Shown piece after piece: positions 1 to 9,070 of a stretch of DNA of 64,000 bases (position 1 is its first letter; the number at the start of each line of letters is the position of its first letter). Below the pieces are notes generated by a model. It ran no database searches. It saw only the letters and a list, made by a program, of their open reading frames with translations, and was not told where the DNA came from. The position numbers were made by a program, and so were the translations under genes. Source of the DNA: JAEXOD01 sp043805435. GTDB lineage: Bacteria; Bacteroidota; Ignavibacteria; Ignavibacteriales; Melioribacteraceae. The stretch is from contig JAZDHY010000032.1 in NCBI GenBank assembly GCA_043805435.1, positions 1-64,000 on the forward strand, given 5' to 3'.

Positions 1-19
1 TAATATAATTTCTTGATTT

Positions 20-93
20 CGGAACGTAGCGCAGCCCGGTAGCGTACTTGAATGGGGTTCAAGTGGTCGTGGGTTCAAATCCCACCGTTCCGA
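20..93 (+). tRNA. tRNA-Pro (anticodon GGG)
   Basis: A 74-nt cloverleaf. The 7-bp acceptor stem CGGAACG (20-26) pairs with CGTTCCG (86-92), followed by discriminator A93. The anticodon stem CTTGA/TCAAG encloses the loop ATGGGGT, which puts U33 before anticodon GGG. The T arm carries GGTTCAAAT. The C1-G72 pair and the overall sequence match bacterial tRNA-Pro. The 3' CCA is not encoded, because the gene is followed by CTA, so CCA must be added after transcription. Confidence 0.95.
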
Positions 94-95
94 CT

Positions 96-122
96 AAAAA
101 GGTACAAATTAAGTACCTTTTT
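96..122 (+). terminator. Rho-independent terminator after tRNA-Pro
   Basis: A perfect inverted repeat: AAAAAGGTAC (96-105), a 7-nt loop, then GTACCTTTTT (113-122), ending in a T run. It starts two bases after the tRNA and ends before purF, so it should separate tRNA transcription from the purine gene. Confidence 0.8.
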
Positions 123-158
123 TATTATTTAAACTGCTATAAACCTTTTGGAACAACC

Positions 159-1637
159 TTGAAAAATATTGATAAACCAACTTGTCATTGTGGAATATTT
201 GGAATATTTAATTCCTCCAGTGCTGCCGTAAACACTTATTATGGATTACATGCTTTACAGCATAGAGGTCAAGAAGCTTCGGGAATAGTCAGCTCAACCA
301 TTAATCAAAAAGGAAATGTTGTATTTAATATTCATAAAGGTTTTGGATTAGTTTCCGAAGTTTTTAGTGATACTGATATTTTAGATGATGCATTAAAAGG
401 TTTTTCGGCAATTGGGCATAACAGATATTCAACATCAGGTTCTTCAGATTCAAAAAAAAATATTCAACCTTTTATTGTTAATTATCGTAATGGCAATTTA
501 GCTGTTGCCCATAACGGTAATTTAACAAACGCAAAAGAACTTAGAGATAAATTGGTTGATGAAGGTTCAATTTTTCAAACTACAAGCGATACGGAAGTAA
601 TTTTACATCTTATTGCAAAAAGTAAATTAAAGGATCAGACAGAACAAGTAAAAGAGGCATTATCATTTATTGAGGGAGCTTATTGTGTTGTAATTTTAAC
701 AGACAACAAACTAATTGCAGCACGTGATCCCTTTGGATTTAGACCTTTGTGTATAGGCAGCTTAAACGGTTCGTTTATTGTAGCTTCCGAAACCTGTGCT
801 TTAGATATACTTGGTGCAAAATACCTGCGTGATGTGTTACCCGGTGAAATAGTTGTAATAGATGATGAAGCCATTAGTAAAAAACAACCTAAAAGTTATT
901 CATTAGATGTAAATAATACAAATATTAAACATTGTATATTTGAATACATTTATTTCAGCAGACCCGACAGTAGAATTTTTGGTACAAATGTAGATAAAAT
1001 AAGACGAAAATTAGGAAAGGTTTTAGCCAGTAAGTATCCCGTTGTTGATAAAGATGGTGAAAAGGTGATTGTAATTAGTGTCCCCGATAGTTCGAATACT
1101 GCAGCAATAGGCTACCAAAATCAATTAGAGAAACTCGGAATTCCGTCAAAACTGGAAATTGGATTGATAAGAAGTCATTATATTGGCAGAACATTTATTT
1201 TACCCGGCCAGCAAAAACGTGAACTTGGAGTTAGAATAAAATTTAATACTGTAAAAGGTGTTTTGGAAAATAAAACTGTGGTTGTAATAGATGACAGCGT
1301 CGTCAGAGGTACTACTTCACGTCAATTAATAAGTTTAATTAGAGAAGCTAATCCTAAAGAAATTCATTTTAGAGTATCTTCCGCACCAATATTATTCCCT
1401 TGTTATTATGGTATGGATTTCCCGTCAAAAGAAGAACTAATAGCAAATATTTGCAACAAAGAAGTTGATAAAATTGCAGATTATTTGGGTGTCGATTCTC
1501 TTGCTTATATGTCAATAGAGGATATGCTTTCTGCAATGGTTGATCATAAACCGGAAGATTTTTGTACAGCTTGTTTTTCAGGTAAATATCCAACTAATAT
1601 AGATCTGCTTTTTAACAAATTAGAATATGATCAATAA
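159..1637 (+). CDS. purF: Amidophosphoribosyltransferase (PurF), Fe-S type
   Basis: First committed step of purine synthesis: PRPP plus glutamine gives 5-phosphoribosylamine. The N-terminal Ntn-hydrolase glutaminase domain has the nucleophile at C11 (CGIFGIF), preceded by a 10-residue segment that would be a cleaved propeptide. The C-terminal PRTase domain has the PRPP loop VIDDSVVRGTTS (D378, D379). Cysteines in HCIFEY, FPCYYG and FCTAC match the four [4Fe-4S] ligands of the Bacillus subtilis enzyme. An ATG at 48 is in frame but lies inside the tRNA, so I chose TTG 159, which gives 492 aa, close to the family length. The ribosome-binding site is weak. Confidence 0.93.
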   Translation: MKNIDKPTCHCGIFGIFNSSSAAVNTYYGLHALQHRGQEASGIVSSTINQKGNVVFNIHKGFGLVSEVFSDTDILDDALKGFSAIGHNRYSTSGSSDSKKNIQPFIVNYRNGNLAVAHNGNLTNAKELRDKLVDEGSIFQTTSDTEVILHLIAKSKLKDQTEQVKEALSFIEGAYCVVILTDNKLIAARDPFGFRPLCIGSLNGSFIVASETCALDILGAKYLRDVLPGEIVVIDDEAISKKQPKSYSLDVNNTNIKHCIFEYIYFSRPDSRIFGTNVDKIRRKLGKVLASKYPVVDKDGEKVIVISVPDSSNTAAIGYQNQLEKLGIPSKLEIGLIRSHYIGRTFILPGQQKRELGVRIKFNTVKGVLENKTVVVIDDSVVRGTTSRQLISLIREANPKEIHFRVSSAPILFPCYYGMDFPSKEELIANICNKEVDKIADYLGVDSLAYMSIEDMLSAMVDHKPEDFCTACFSGKYPTNIDLLFNKLEYDQ

Positions 1638-1638
1638 T

Positions 1639-4600
1639 ATGAAAAAAATAATATTAGCGTTTTTATTTGCAGTCTCTTGTATGTATGCACAAAACAGTTT
1701 TTTAGTTAAGTATAAAAGTCAAATTGATAATGATAACATTAATAACTCAATAAATAACATAACTGAAAAAATCAAATTATTATCAAAATCCAATTTTACC
1801 AATTTACCTTCTAAAAAATTTGTTAAACCATTGAATGCTTATTTTTTTAACAATAATGATCCGATTGGTAAAATTTTTGTTGTAGATTTTAATAACAGCG
1901 ATGATAATAATACTGCAAGAAACTTATTTGAAACCGATGATAATATTGAATACACGGAAATTAATAATCTTTTAAAAATTGATTATGTTCCAAACGATTC
2001 GTTAATAAACCAACAATGGGCTTTGGAAAAAATTGGAGTATTTACTGCATGGGAAACTACAACCGGTTCAAAAGATGTTTTAATTGCTATTATTGATACA
2101 GGAATAGATTATTTACATCCCGATCTCTCTCCAAATTTGTTTGTTAATGAAAAAGAAGATATTAACCATAACGGAATTTTAGATCCTGCTGATATAAATA
2201 ATATTGATGATGACAGTAACGGGTTTACAGATGACGTTATTGGCTGGGATTTTACAGATAGGATCGGTTTTCCATTTTCTTCTTCCGAAGGTGATTATTT
2301 GGATTGGGATAATAATCCAAATGATGAATACGGGCACGGCACATGGGTTGCCGGAGTTATAGGTGCTGTTTCAAACAACAGAACCGGAGTTAGCGGTATT
2401 GTTCCGAATGCACTAATGTTAAACGTAAGAACTTTTGATCCGACAGGTTTTGGAGAAGAAGATGATGCTGCCGCTGGAATTTTATATGCGGTTCAGATGG
2501 GTGCTAAAGTAATAAATATGAGTTTTGGCGATAAAAATTTTTCTAAAGTTCTGCGCGATGTTGTTCAATACGCATATGAAAGAGGAATTGTTTTAGTTGG
2601 CAGTGCGGGCAACACAACATCAAATTTACCTCATTATCCCTCCGGTTATCCCGGTGTAATAAGCTGCGGAGCTACTGATTACAGAGATTATTTAGGTTCA
2701 TTTTCAAATATTGGTTCAACACTGGATTTAGTTGCTCCGGGTGTAAATCTTTTAACAACGGATAGAGACAACAGTTACAGACAATTTAGTGGTACATCGG
2801 CATCGGCACCGGTTGTTACGTCTGCTGCAGCTTTATTGTTAAGTATTAATAGTTTTACTCCCGAAGAAATATCCCAAATTCTAAAATCTACTTCTGATGA
2901 TTTAGGTACAACAGGTTGGGATGAAAGTTTTGGAGCAGGAAGAATTAATATTAATACGGCTGTTACAGTAAAAGCACCTGCGGATATTAGAATTATATAC
3001 CCCAAACAAGATTATGCAACAGCCGACGATTCGATAAATGTAACTGCTACCATTTTATCCGGATACTTCCAAAAATATGAACTTTATTTTGGCGAGGGAT
3101 TAAATCCTACCGAATGGAACACATTAATTAGTGATGGACAATATCAGTTTTCCAATAAAGTTATTTATACTTTAAAAACCGGTACACTTAAAGATACGGT
3201 TTATTGCTTGCGTTTAATAGTTTATTTACAAAACGGCAGAACGCTTGAAGAAAGGGCTAATTTTTATATAGATAAAACTCCTCCCGAATTGCAGATTGTT
3301 AATCTTACAGATGCATTTTATGGTGCTGCTCCAACTATTTTAGGCAGTATCTACACTAATGAAATTTGTACTGCATTTATGCATTATAGAATAAAAGGGG
3401 AGACGGAGTTTAAGATAATTTCTTTGGATGGTTTTTCTACAAACAACCTGTTTTTTAAGCAATTGCATTATGGTTTTATTCCTTTACCTATAGCTTTACC
3501 TAATAATACTTACGAAATGTTTTTTGAAGCTAAAAATTTAACCGATAAATCAAGTTTTTTATATAATGATGGTGCTTATTTTGAAGTTACTACAGATAAT
3601 ACTATTTATAATACATCTGTTTCTGAAAAAAATTATCAGCTTCCTTTAGGTAGAATATATGATAACACCGTAGATTTATTAGGAAATAATTCAAATGAAG
3701 TATTAATAAATGATGTGTCAAATTCGGCCGATTTACAAATTTACAAATTTAATGGAATAAGTTTTGAAAAAATAGATTCATTAAAAAACAGACTTATTCC
3801 AAAATCGGTCGGCGATTTTAATAATAACGGTAAAATTGATTTTTTAAGTTATTTTTATCCTAAAGCAACTATTGATGAGCAAACTTCATTAAACGGTACT
3901 AAGTTTTCTAATAAATTTGTAGATTCAACAGCGGTTTTTAGGCCAATAATTGCACAAGATATTGATGGTGATTTGAAAACCGAATTATTGGTTTTTACAA
4001 ATGATACCACATTATCAATTTATGAAATAGATAGCGACTTAAAACTTAAATTAGAAACTAAACTGTACAATTTTTCCTCAATATCAAATGTTTTAAATTA
4101 TAAAAATGCTTTCGGTTCTCCAAATGCTGTTATTACTTCCGGAGTTGCAGGAACAAATTCCAAAGAACTTTGGGTTGTTGATACTGAAGGTGATATTATT
4201 AGTTACAATATAAATGGAGCGAACACTTACAGCAACGGAATTTCTATTAACACTTCTTTTTATGGAGTAAAAAATATTTTATCTGCGGGTGATTATGACG
4301 GTGACGGACAAAATGACTTGGCTGTTTTATTGGAATCTTCAGAAGATGTTAATATTGCACCATTTAAGTTATTATTGGTTTTAAATATTAAAAATGAACA
4401 ATTAAATATTATATTCCAAAAAATATTTATTGATCCTTCAATTCAATTTTCTTCCCTTGGCATAAAACCAAAATCTTCAATTAAATTTGCTAATTTGATC
4501 GGTTCTGCCAATGATGAACTTGTTGTTATGACTTATCCATACACTTATATCTTTTCTAATAACAATAATATAAACAAATCGTTATTTTTTGCCGAAAACA

Positions 4601-5883
4601 GTAGTATTTTGGCTAATGAAGTGTATTATAATATTTTTATTGACGATTTAAACAGTAATGGTGTTTTGGAATTTGGTATACCTGTAGAAAATAATATTAA
4701 ATTTTATGAAATCACTAATTCACAAGCAGCAGTACCTGTAAATTTGAAAGGTTACAGTATTGATACTTCTTTCGTTTACTTAAAATGGAATTCATCAGGA
4801 ACTAAAACGTATATATTTAAAGGATTAAATACAGACAACTTGGTTTTAATTGATTCAACTTCATCACAATTTTATAACGATTATGATGTGAGCAATGGCA
4901 GCAATTATTATTATTCGTTAAAATCTTTGGATAATTCTAAAACGGTTAGCTTATCCGATTTTAGCAGCCTCATTAAAGTTTATGTTCATCCGTCAATAAA
5001 AATTAAAAGTATTAATTCAAACGATGGTGAAAGTCTTGTTCTTGATTATACGGGAAAAATTAATACTGCAATATTGGATTTGAATTCGTTTATTATTAAT
5101 AATACTCTTAAACCATCATCCATAAGTATTAATTCTGAAACATCTTATATACTAAATTTTAATCCATTTCTTGCAAACGGATCTTATGTATTATATACAA
5201 ATACATTACAAGATTTGTACGGTTCACCAATTAAAAACGATACAATAAATTTTATAGTCACAAATAAACCGACTTATCAAGAGTTTTATATAGAATCGTA
5301 TGAAATTCTTAATTCTAAAAATATTAGAATAAGCTTTAATTTACCGCTAAACGAAAGTACAGCTTTTGAAAAACAAAACTATTACTTTTCTCCTTATAAT
5401 CAAATAAAAGAAATTAGTTTTGTTTCCGAAAGCAATAATAAATCAATTTTAGTTACTGTTTTAAATCCGGTTCAAAGTACAGGAATTACACAAACAGTAA
5501 AATTGGAAAATATTTTTTCGTCAATTGAGACAGGTAATATTCAAATAAATGAAGGTGCGGGAAGTTATCTGGTATTTTCTACATTTGCAGCAAGTTTATC
5601 GGATATGTACGTTTATCCCAATCCTTATACTGCTGAAAGCGGAAACGAAATTGTTTATTTTGCAAACTTGACCGAAAAAGTAAATATAATTATTTTTGAT
5701 ATTAATGGTAATAAAATTAACGAGATTTCCGAAAATGATGGTAATGGGGGAGTTCCGTGGAATTTGACTGATATGAATGGAAACAAAATTCCATCCGGTA
5801 TATATATTTACAGAGCTGCATCTGTTGATAATAGTAATAATGAAAAAGAAGTAAAACTTGGCAAATTTGCCGTTACAAGATAA
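1639..5883 (+). CDS. Secreted subtilisin-like (S8) serine protease with C-terminal sorting domain
   Basis: An exported protease of about 1414 aa. The signal peptide is MKKIILAFLFAVSCMYAQ. The catalytic triad is D153 (IIDTGID), H233 (GHGTWVAG) and S387 (SGTSASAP), with oxyanion Asn N325 (SAGNT). Further on are several Asp/Asn-Gly-Asp acidic loops (GDFNNNGKIDF, DIDGDLKTEL, GDYDGDGQNDL) typical of FG-GAP/VCBS-like calcium-binding blades. The C-terminus begins at VYPNPYTAESGN and resembles the FlgD-like/type IX sorting fold, so the protein is probably exported across the outer membrane. ATG 1639 starts two bases after the purF stop; an in-frame ATG at 1627 would overlap purF. The substrate is unknown. 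Confidence 0.88.
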   Translation: MKKIILAFLFAVSCMYAQNSFLVKYKSQIDNDNINNSINNITEKIKLLSKSNFTNLPSKKFVKPLNAYFFNNNDPIGKIFVVDFNNSDDNNTARNLFETDDNIEYTEINNLLKIDYVPNDSLINQQWALEKIGVFTAWETTTGSKDVLIAIIDTGIDYLHPDLSPNLFVNEKEDINHNGILDPADINNIDDDSNGFTDDVIGWDFTDRIGFPFSSSEGDYLDWDNNPNDEYGHGTWVAGVIGAVSNNRTGVSGIVPNALMLNVRTFDPTGFGEEDDAAAGILYAVQMGAKVINMSFGDKNFSKVLRDVVQYAYERGIVLVGSAGNTTSNLPHYPSGYPGVISCGATDYRDYLGSFSNIGSTLDLVAPGVNLLTTDRDNSYRQFSGTSASAPVVTSAAALLLSINSFTPEEISQILKSTSDDLGTTGWDESFGAGRININTAVTVKAPADIRIIYPKQDYATADDSINVTATILSGYFQKYELYFGEGLNPTEWNTLISDGQYQFSNKVIYTLKTGTLKDTVYCLRLIVYLQNGRTLEERANFYIDKTPPELQIVNLTDAFYGAAPTILGSIYTNEICTAFMHYRIKGETEFKIISLDGFSTNNLFFKQLHYGFIPLPIALPNNTYEMFFEAKNLTDKSSFLYNDGAYFEVTTDNTIYNTSVSEKNYQLPLGRIYDNTVDLLGNNSNEVLINDVSNSADLQIYKFNGISFEKIDSLKNRLIPKSVGDFNNNGKIDFLSYFYPKATIDEQTSLNGTKFSNKFVDSTAVFRPIIAQDIDGDLKTELLVFTNDTTLSIYEIDSDLKLKLETKLYNFSSISNVLNYKNAFGSPNAVITSGVAGTNSKELWVVDTEGDIISYNINGANTYSNGISINTSFYGVKNILSAGDYDGDGQNDLAVLLESSEDVNIAPFKLLLVLNIKNEQLNIIFQKIFIDPSIQFSSLGIKPKSSIKFANLIGSANDELVVMTYPYTYIFSNNNNINKSLFFAENSSILANEVYYNIFIDDLNSNGVLEFGIPVENNIKFYEITNSQAAVPVNLKGYSIDTSFVYLKWNSSGTKTYIFKGLNTDNLVLIDSTSSQFYNDYDVSNGSNYYYSLKSLDNSKTVSLSDFSSLIKVYVHPSIKIKSINSNDGESLVLDYTGKINTAILDLNSFIINNTLKPSSISINSETSYILNFNPFLANGSYVLYTNTLQDLYGSPIKNDTINFIVTNKPTYQEFYIESYEILNSKNIRISFNLPLNESTAFEKQNYYFSPYNQIKEISFVSESNNKSILVTVLNPVQSTGITQTVKLENIFSSIETGNIQINEGAGSYLVFSTFAASLSDMYVYPNPYTAESGNEIVYFANLTEKVNIIIFDINGNKINEISENDGNGGVPWNLTDMNGNKIPSGIYIYRAASVDNSNNEKEVKLGKFAVTR

Positions 5884-5894
5884 TTAATGAGGAA

Positions 5895-6839
5895 ATGATG
5901 AGTTTTTTTAAAAATCTTAATTTTGATAAATTAAAAGACGGGCTTAATAAAACAAGAGATAAAATATTTACAAAAATAACTGAAACTATTACGGGAAAAG
6001 CAAAAATTGATGATAGTACATTAGATGAGCTGGAAGAAATATTAGTTACATGCGATATTGGATATGAAACCGCATCTAAAGTTATTGAAAGTGCAAGAGT
6101 AGAATTTAAAAAAGATAAAGAAAGAACAAAAGATACGCTTTTAGAAATTATTAGAACTGAATTAAAAAAAGTACTTTTTCAAAAATCCGATGATAATACG
6201 GAATATGCATTAGTTAATAAGTTTAAACCCTTTGTAATTCTTGTTGTAGGGGTTAATGGGGCAGGTAAAACCACTACAATTGGTAAACTGGCACATAATT
6301 ACAAAAAGGCCGGGTTAAAGGTTGTAATAGGCTCTGCTGACACTTTTAGGGCTGCTGCAAACGAACAACTTGAAGTTTGGGCACAACGAGCAGGCGTAGA
6401 AATATTAATGAAAGAATCAGGAGCCGATCCATCTTCGGTAGCTTTTGATACATTAACAGTTGCAAAAAAAACAAATGCCGATATTGTTATTATTGATACA
6501 GCAGGCCGGTTGCATACAAAACATAATTTGATGGAAGAACTTAAGAAAATTAAAAAGGTTATGAGCAAAGTACTTGATTATGCTCCTAATGAAATATTTT
6601 TAGTTGTGGATGGAAATACCGGACAAAATGCCTTAATTCAAGCCCAAGAATTTTCAAAGTTCACTGATTTGACGGGTTTAATTGTTACCAAATTAGACGG
6701 TACTGCTAAAGGCGGGGTTATTTTTCAAATTTCAGCACAACAAAATATTCCGGTTAGATATATTGGTGTTGGTGAAGGAATTGAGGATCTTCAAACTTTT
6801 GATGCCGATAATTTTGTAAATGCTTTATTTGATTTATAA
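5895..6839 (+). CDS. ftsY: Signal recognition particle receptor FtsY
   Basis: SRP receptor GTPase that docks ribosome-SRP complexes at the inner membrane for co-translational insertion. At 314 aa it has the N domain and G domain but almost none of the long acidic A domain of E. coli FtsY, as is common outside proteobacteria. GTPase motifs: G1 GVNGAGKTTTIGKLA near residue 120, DTFRAAA, DTAGR and TKLDG. ATG codons at 5895 and 5898 both follow GAGGA; 5898 has the better spacing. It lies 11 bases after the protease gene and is probably co-transcribed with it. Confidence 0.96.
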   Translation: MMSFFKNLNFDKLKDGLNKTRDKIFTKITETITGKAKIDDSTLDELEEILVTCDIGYETASKVIESARVEFKKDKERTKDTLLEIIRTELKKVLFQKSDDNTEYALVNKFKPFVILVVGVNGAGKTTTIGKLAHNYKKAGLKVVIGSADTFRAAANEQLEVWAQRAGVEILMKESGADPSSVAFDTLTVAKKTNADIVIIDTAGRLHTKHNLMEELKKIKKVMSKVLDYAPNEIFLVVDGNTGQNALIQAQEFSKFTDLTGLIVTKLDGTAKGGVIFQISAQQNIPVRYIGVGEGIEDLQTFDADNFVNALFDL

Positions 6840-6862
6840 ATTTTAATTTTAGGATTCTTTAT

Positions 6863-7063
6863 ATGTTCATGAAAAAACCAAAACATAAAACGTTTAATTA
6901 TGAACCGCGCTTTTATAAACCGGAAAATGATCCTGAACTAAAAAGAAAACAAAAAATAAAATTCGGTTATACTAGTAAATTAAAATCCAAAAAAAAGTTC
7001 CCAATTGCTTTTTTAATAATTTTTATAATTGTTGTTTTAATTTATCTAAAATTAGCAGGGTAG
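6863..7063 (+). CDS. Small single-pass membrane protein, unknown function
   Basis: A 66-aa protein with a basic, aromatic N-terminal half (KTFNYEPRFYKPENDPE, then many Lys) and one C-terminal transmembrane helix (FPIAFLIIFIIVVLIYLKL). Similar small proteins with an F-x-Y-x-P-R-[FY]-Y-K-P motif are widespread in Bacteroidota and are sometimes mislabelled as riboflavin synthase subunit; nothing here suggests an enzyme. AGGA lies 8 bases before ATG 6863. It follows ftsY closely and ends the plus-strand run. Confidence 0.75.
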   Translation: MFMKKPKHKTFNYEPRFYKPENDPELKRKQKIKFGYTSKLKSKKKFPIAFLIIFIIVVLIYLKLAG

Positions 7064-7243
7064 TTTATAGTATAATCTATGGACTATTGCTCGAATTTAC
7101 CGTGTAAATGTAAATAAATTGCAGGGAAATAACTTTAGTAAAAGTTTATTTGTTTGGTTTAATTTAGTTTACATAATATACATTATAGGACTTTTATATA
7201 AAAATGACATATAAGATAATCTCTATAACTTAATAGAATTTTT
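7064..7243. other. Convergent intergenic region
   Basis: 180 AT-rich bases between two converging genes. The only structures I see are weak hairpins: 7128-7136 with 7141-7150 (bulged, loop AGTA), and 7207-7214 (ACATATAA) with 7244-7251 (TTATATGT, including the stop of the ClC gene). Either could serve as a poor bidirectional terminator. No open reading frame or RNA gene was recognised. Confidence 0.4.
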
Positions 7244-9055
7244 TTATATGTCGATATCTTTAGGCCCCATTAAAAGCCATTTTTGATATTTATTTAAAAT
7301 ATCAATTCTATATATAATTCCAATCAATTTATTATCGCTTGAACTAATAACCGGCAGATATTCCAAATCACTTGCTTCAAGAATACTTAAGGCATGATCG
7401 GCTGTATTATTTTCCTTTACTGAAATAACATTTTGAGTCATAAAATCGCGCGCTACTAAAAACTGCGAAATCATTTGAGTTTCTTCATCTAACAAAGCAT
7501 CGCGTAAATCATTAAACAATATTTGTCCAACTAAATTATCATCATCGTCTGTAACTAATAGCGAATTTAATCTAATACTCTTTATCTTATTAATGACTGT
7601 ATTAAATGTTGAGTTAGCATACACTACGTCAAATTCTTTAGAAAACATATCACGAACAAACATTTTTTGTAATATAGAAACTTTACGTCCGTAAATATCA
7701 ATTTCTCTGCCTTCGCGAATAAATTTAATGGTATATAACGAGCCTTTTAAAATTGATTTTGATACTGTAGTTGAAATAATAATTGTAAGCATCAAAGGCA
7801 AAATAATTTTATAATTATTTGTCATTTCAAATGTCATAATTAATGCAGTTAAGGATGCATTAGTAGTTCCGGCAACTACACCGGCCATTCCAACTATTGC
7901 ATAAGCACCTGCAGGAGCTGCTATTGAAGGGAAAAAGTGATTTACAAAAAGGCCGAATAAACCACCTAACATTGCACCGGTTACTAAACTTGGGGCAAAT
8001 GTACCGCCGTTACCACCTGAACCGATTGTTGCTGCAGTAGCAATTGGTTTAAGTAAAAGGACACCAAGCAAAATCCATACTGTATTATTAGTATTAGCCG
8101 GGTCAATAATAACATAACTAAAACCATATAACTGCGGCAGATAAAATGCTATTAAACCTACTATTAGACCTCCAATAGCCGGCTTAATTATAGGATGAAC
8201 CTGTTTTAATTTATTAAATAAATCCGTAATCCAATAAAATACTTTTACAAAATAAACCGCAACAATACCACACAATAGACCTAAAACAATATAAAATACT
8301 AATTCATAATTTGAAAATAAGTCATATGGCGGAATTTTAAATGCCGGTTCATTACCAATATAACTTCTTGAAAGTGCCGTTGCAAATACCGAAGCAATAA
8401 TAATAGGACTAAATGTCTGTGCTCTAAACGATCTTAAAATTATTTCCATTGCAAATAATGCGCCGCCTAATGGTGCGTTAAATGCTGCCGCAAGTCCGGA
8501 TGCTGCTCCGCACCCTACAAGAATTTTTAATCTATCATTTGACAGATGCAAAAATTGGCCAAACCAAGAACCCATCGAAGCACCAATTTGAACAATTGGT
8601 CCTTCTCTGCCGCCTGCTCCCCCGCTTCCAATACTAATTGCCGTACCAATTATTTTTTTTATTGCTATAGATCCTTTAATAAGACCTGATTTTGAGGCAA
8701 CAGCATCCATTACGCTTGGTATTCCCTCGCCCGTTTCTCCTTTTTCAAAATAATACGCAAATATTCCAACCAATAAACCACCAATTGCCGGAATAAAAAT
8801 TACCAGCAAAACAACAGGAATACTTTTCATTCCAAGTAATGTATCGGAATTAAAAAATGTTGCCGGATAATCATAAAATAAGTGTTTTATAAATACAATT
8901 GTTTCATGAAATATTATAGCTCCAAAACCTGCCAAAATTCCTGTAGCACCACCTAAAACCAATAAATACGATTCTTGAGAAAATGATATTTTGGAAAATA
9001 AAAGATCTATTAAAAACCTTAAATCTTGTATTTTTTTATTTTTAAAATTAAACAA
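7244..9055 (-). CDS. ClC-family chloride channel/transporter with CBS domains
   Basis: A 603-aa inner-membrane ClC protein followed by a cytosolic CBS pair (about residues 460-600). Anion-pathway motifs are GEGIP (E110 where E. coli ClC-ec1 has Ser107), GREGP with gating glutamate E151, GGTFAP, and the late Tyr in GSLY. In the NAPLGGALFAMEIIL segment the position of the internal proton glutamate (E203 of ClC-ec1) is Ile205, which argues against standard 2Cl-/H+ exchange. The start is TTG 9055, with AGG 9 bases upstream. It is last in a run after the thiolase and 3-hydroxybutyryl-CoA dehydrogenase genes. The ion carried is not proven. Confidence 0.92.
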   Translation of the reverse strand: MFNFKNKKIQDLRFLIDLLFSKISFSQESYLLVLGGATGILAGFGAIIFHETIVFIKHLFYDYPATFFNSDTLLGMKSIPVVLLVIFIPAIGGLLVGIFAYYFEKGETGEGIPSVMDAVASKSGLIKGSIAIKKIIGTAISIGSGGAGGREGPIVQIGASMGSWFGQFLHLSNDRLKILVGCGAASGLAAAFNAPLGGALFAMEIILRSFRAQTFSPIIIASVFATALSRSYIGNEPAFKIPPYDLFSNYELVFYIVLGLLCGIVAVYFVKVFYWITDLFNKLKQVHPIIKPAIGGLIVGLIAFYLPQLYGFSYVIIDPANTNNTVWILLGVLLLKPIATAATIGSGGNGGTFAPSLVTGAMLGGLFGLFVNHFFPSIAAPAGAYAIVGMAGVVAGTTNASLTALIMTFEMTNNYKIILPLMLTIIISTTVSKSILKGSLYTIKFIREGREIDIYGRKVSILQKMFVRDMFSKEFDVVYANSTFNTVINKIKSIRLNSLLVTDDDDNLVGQILFNDLRDALLDEETQMISQFLVARDFMTQNVISVKENNTADHALSILEASDLEYLPVISSSDNKLIGIIYRIDILNKYQKWLLMGPKDIDI

Positions 9056-9070
9056 TAAATTTAACCTGTT

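Noticed and set aside
48..158. In-frame N-terminal extension of purF from ATG 48
   Set aside because: It begins inside tRNA-Pro and crosses the terminator; the encoded residues precede the conserved CGIFG start and are not family-like.
6863..7063. Riboflavin synthase subunit
   Set aside because: Small basic protein with one transmembrane helix; no enzyme features. The name is a propagated annotation error for this family.
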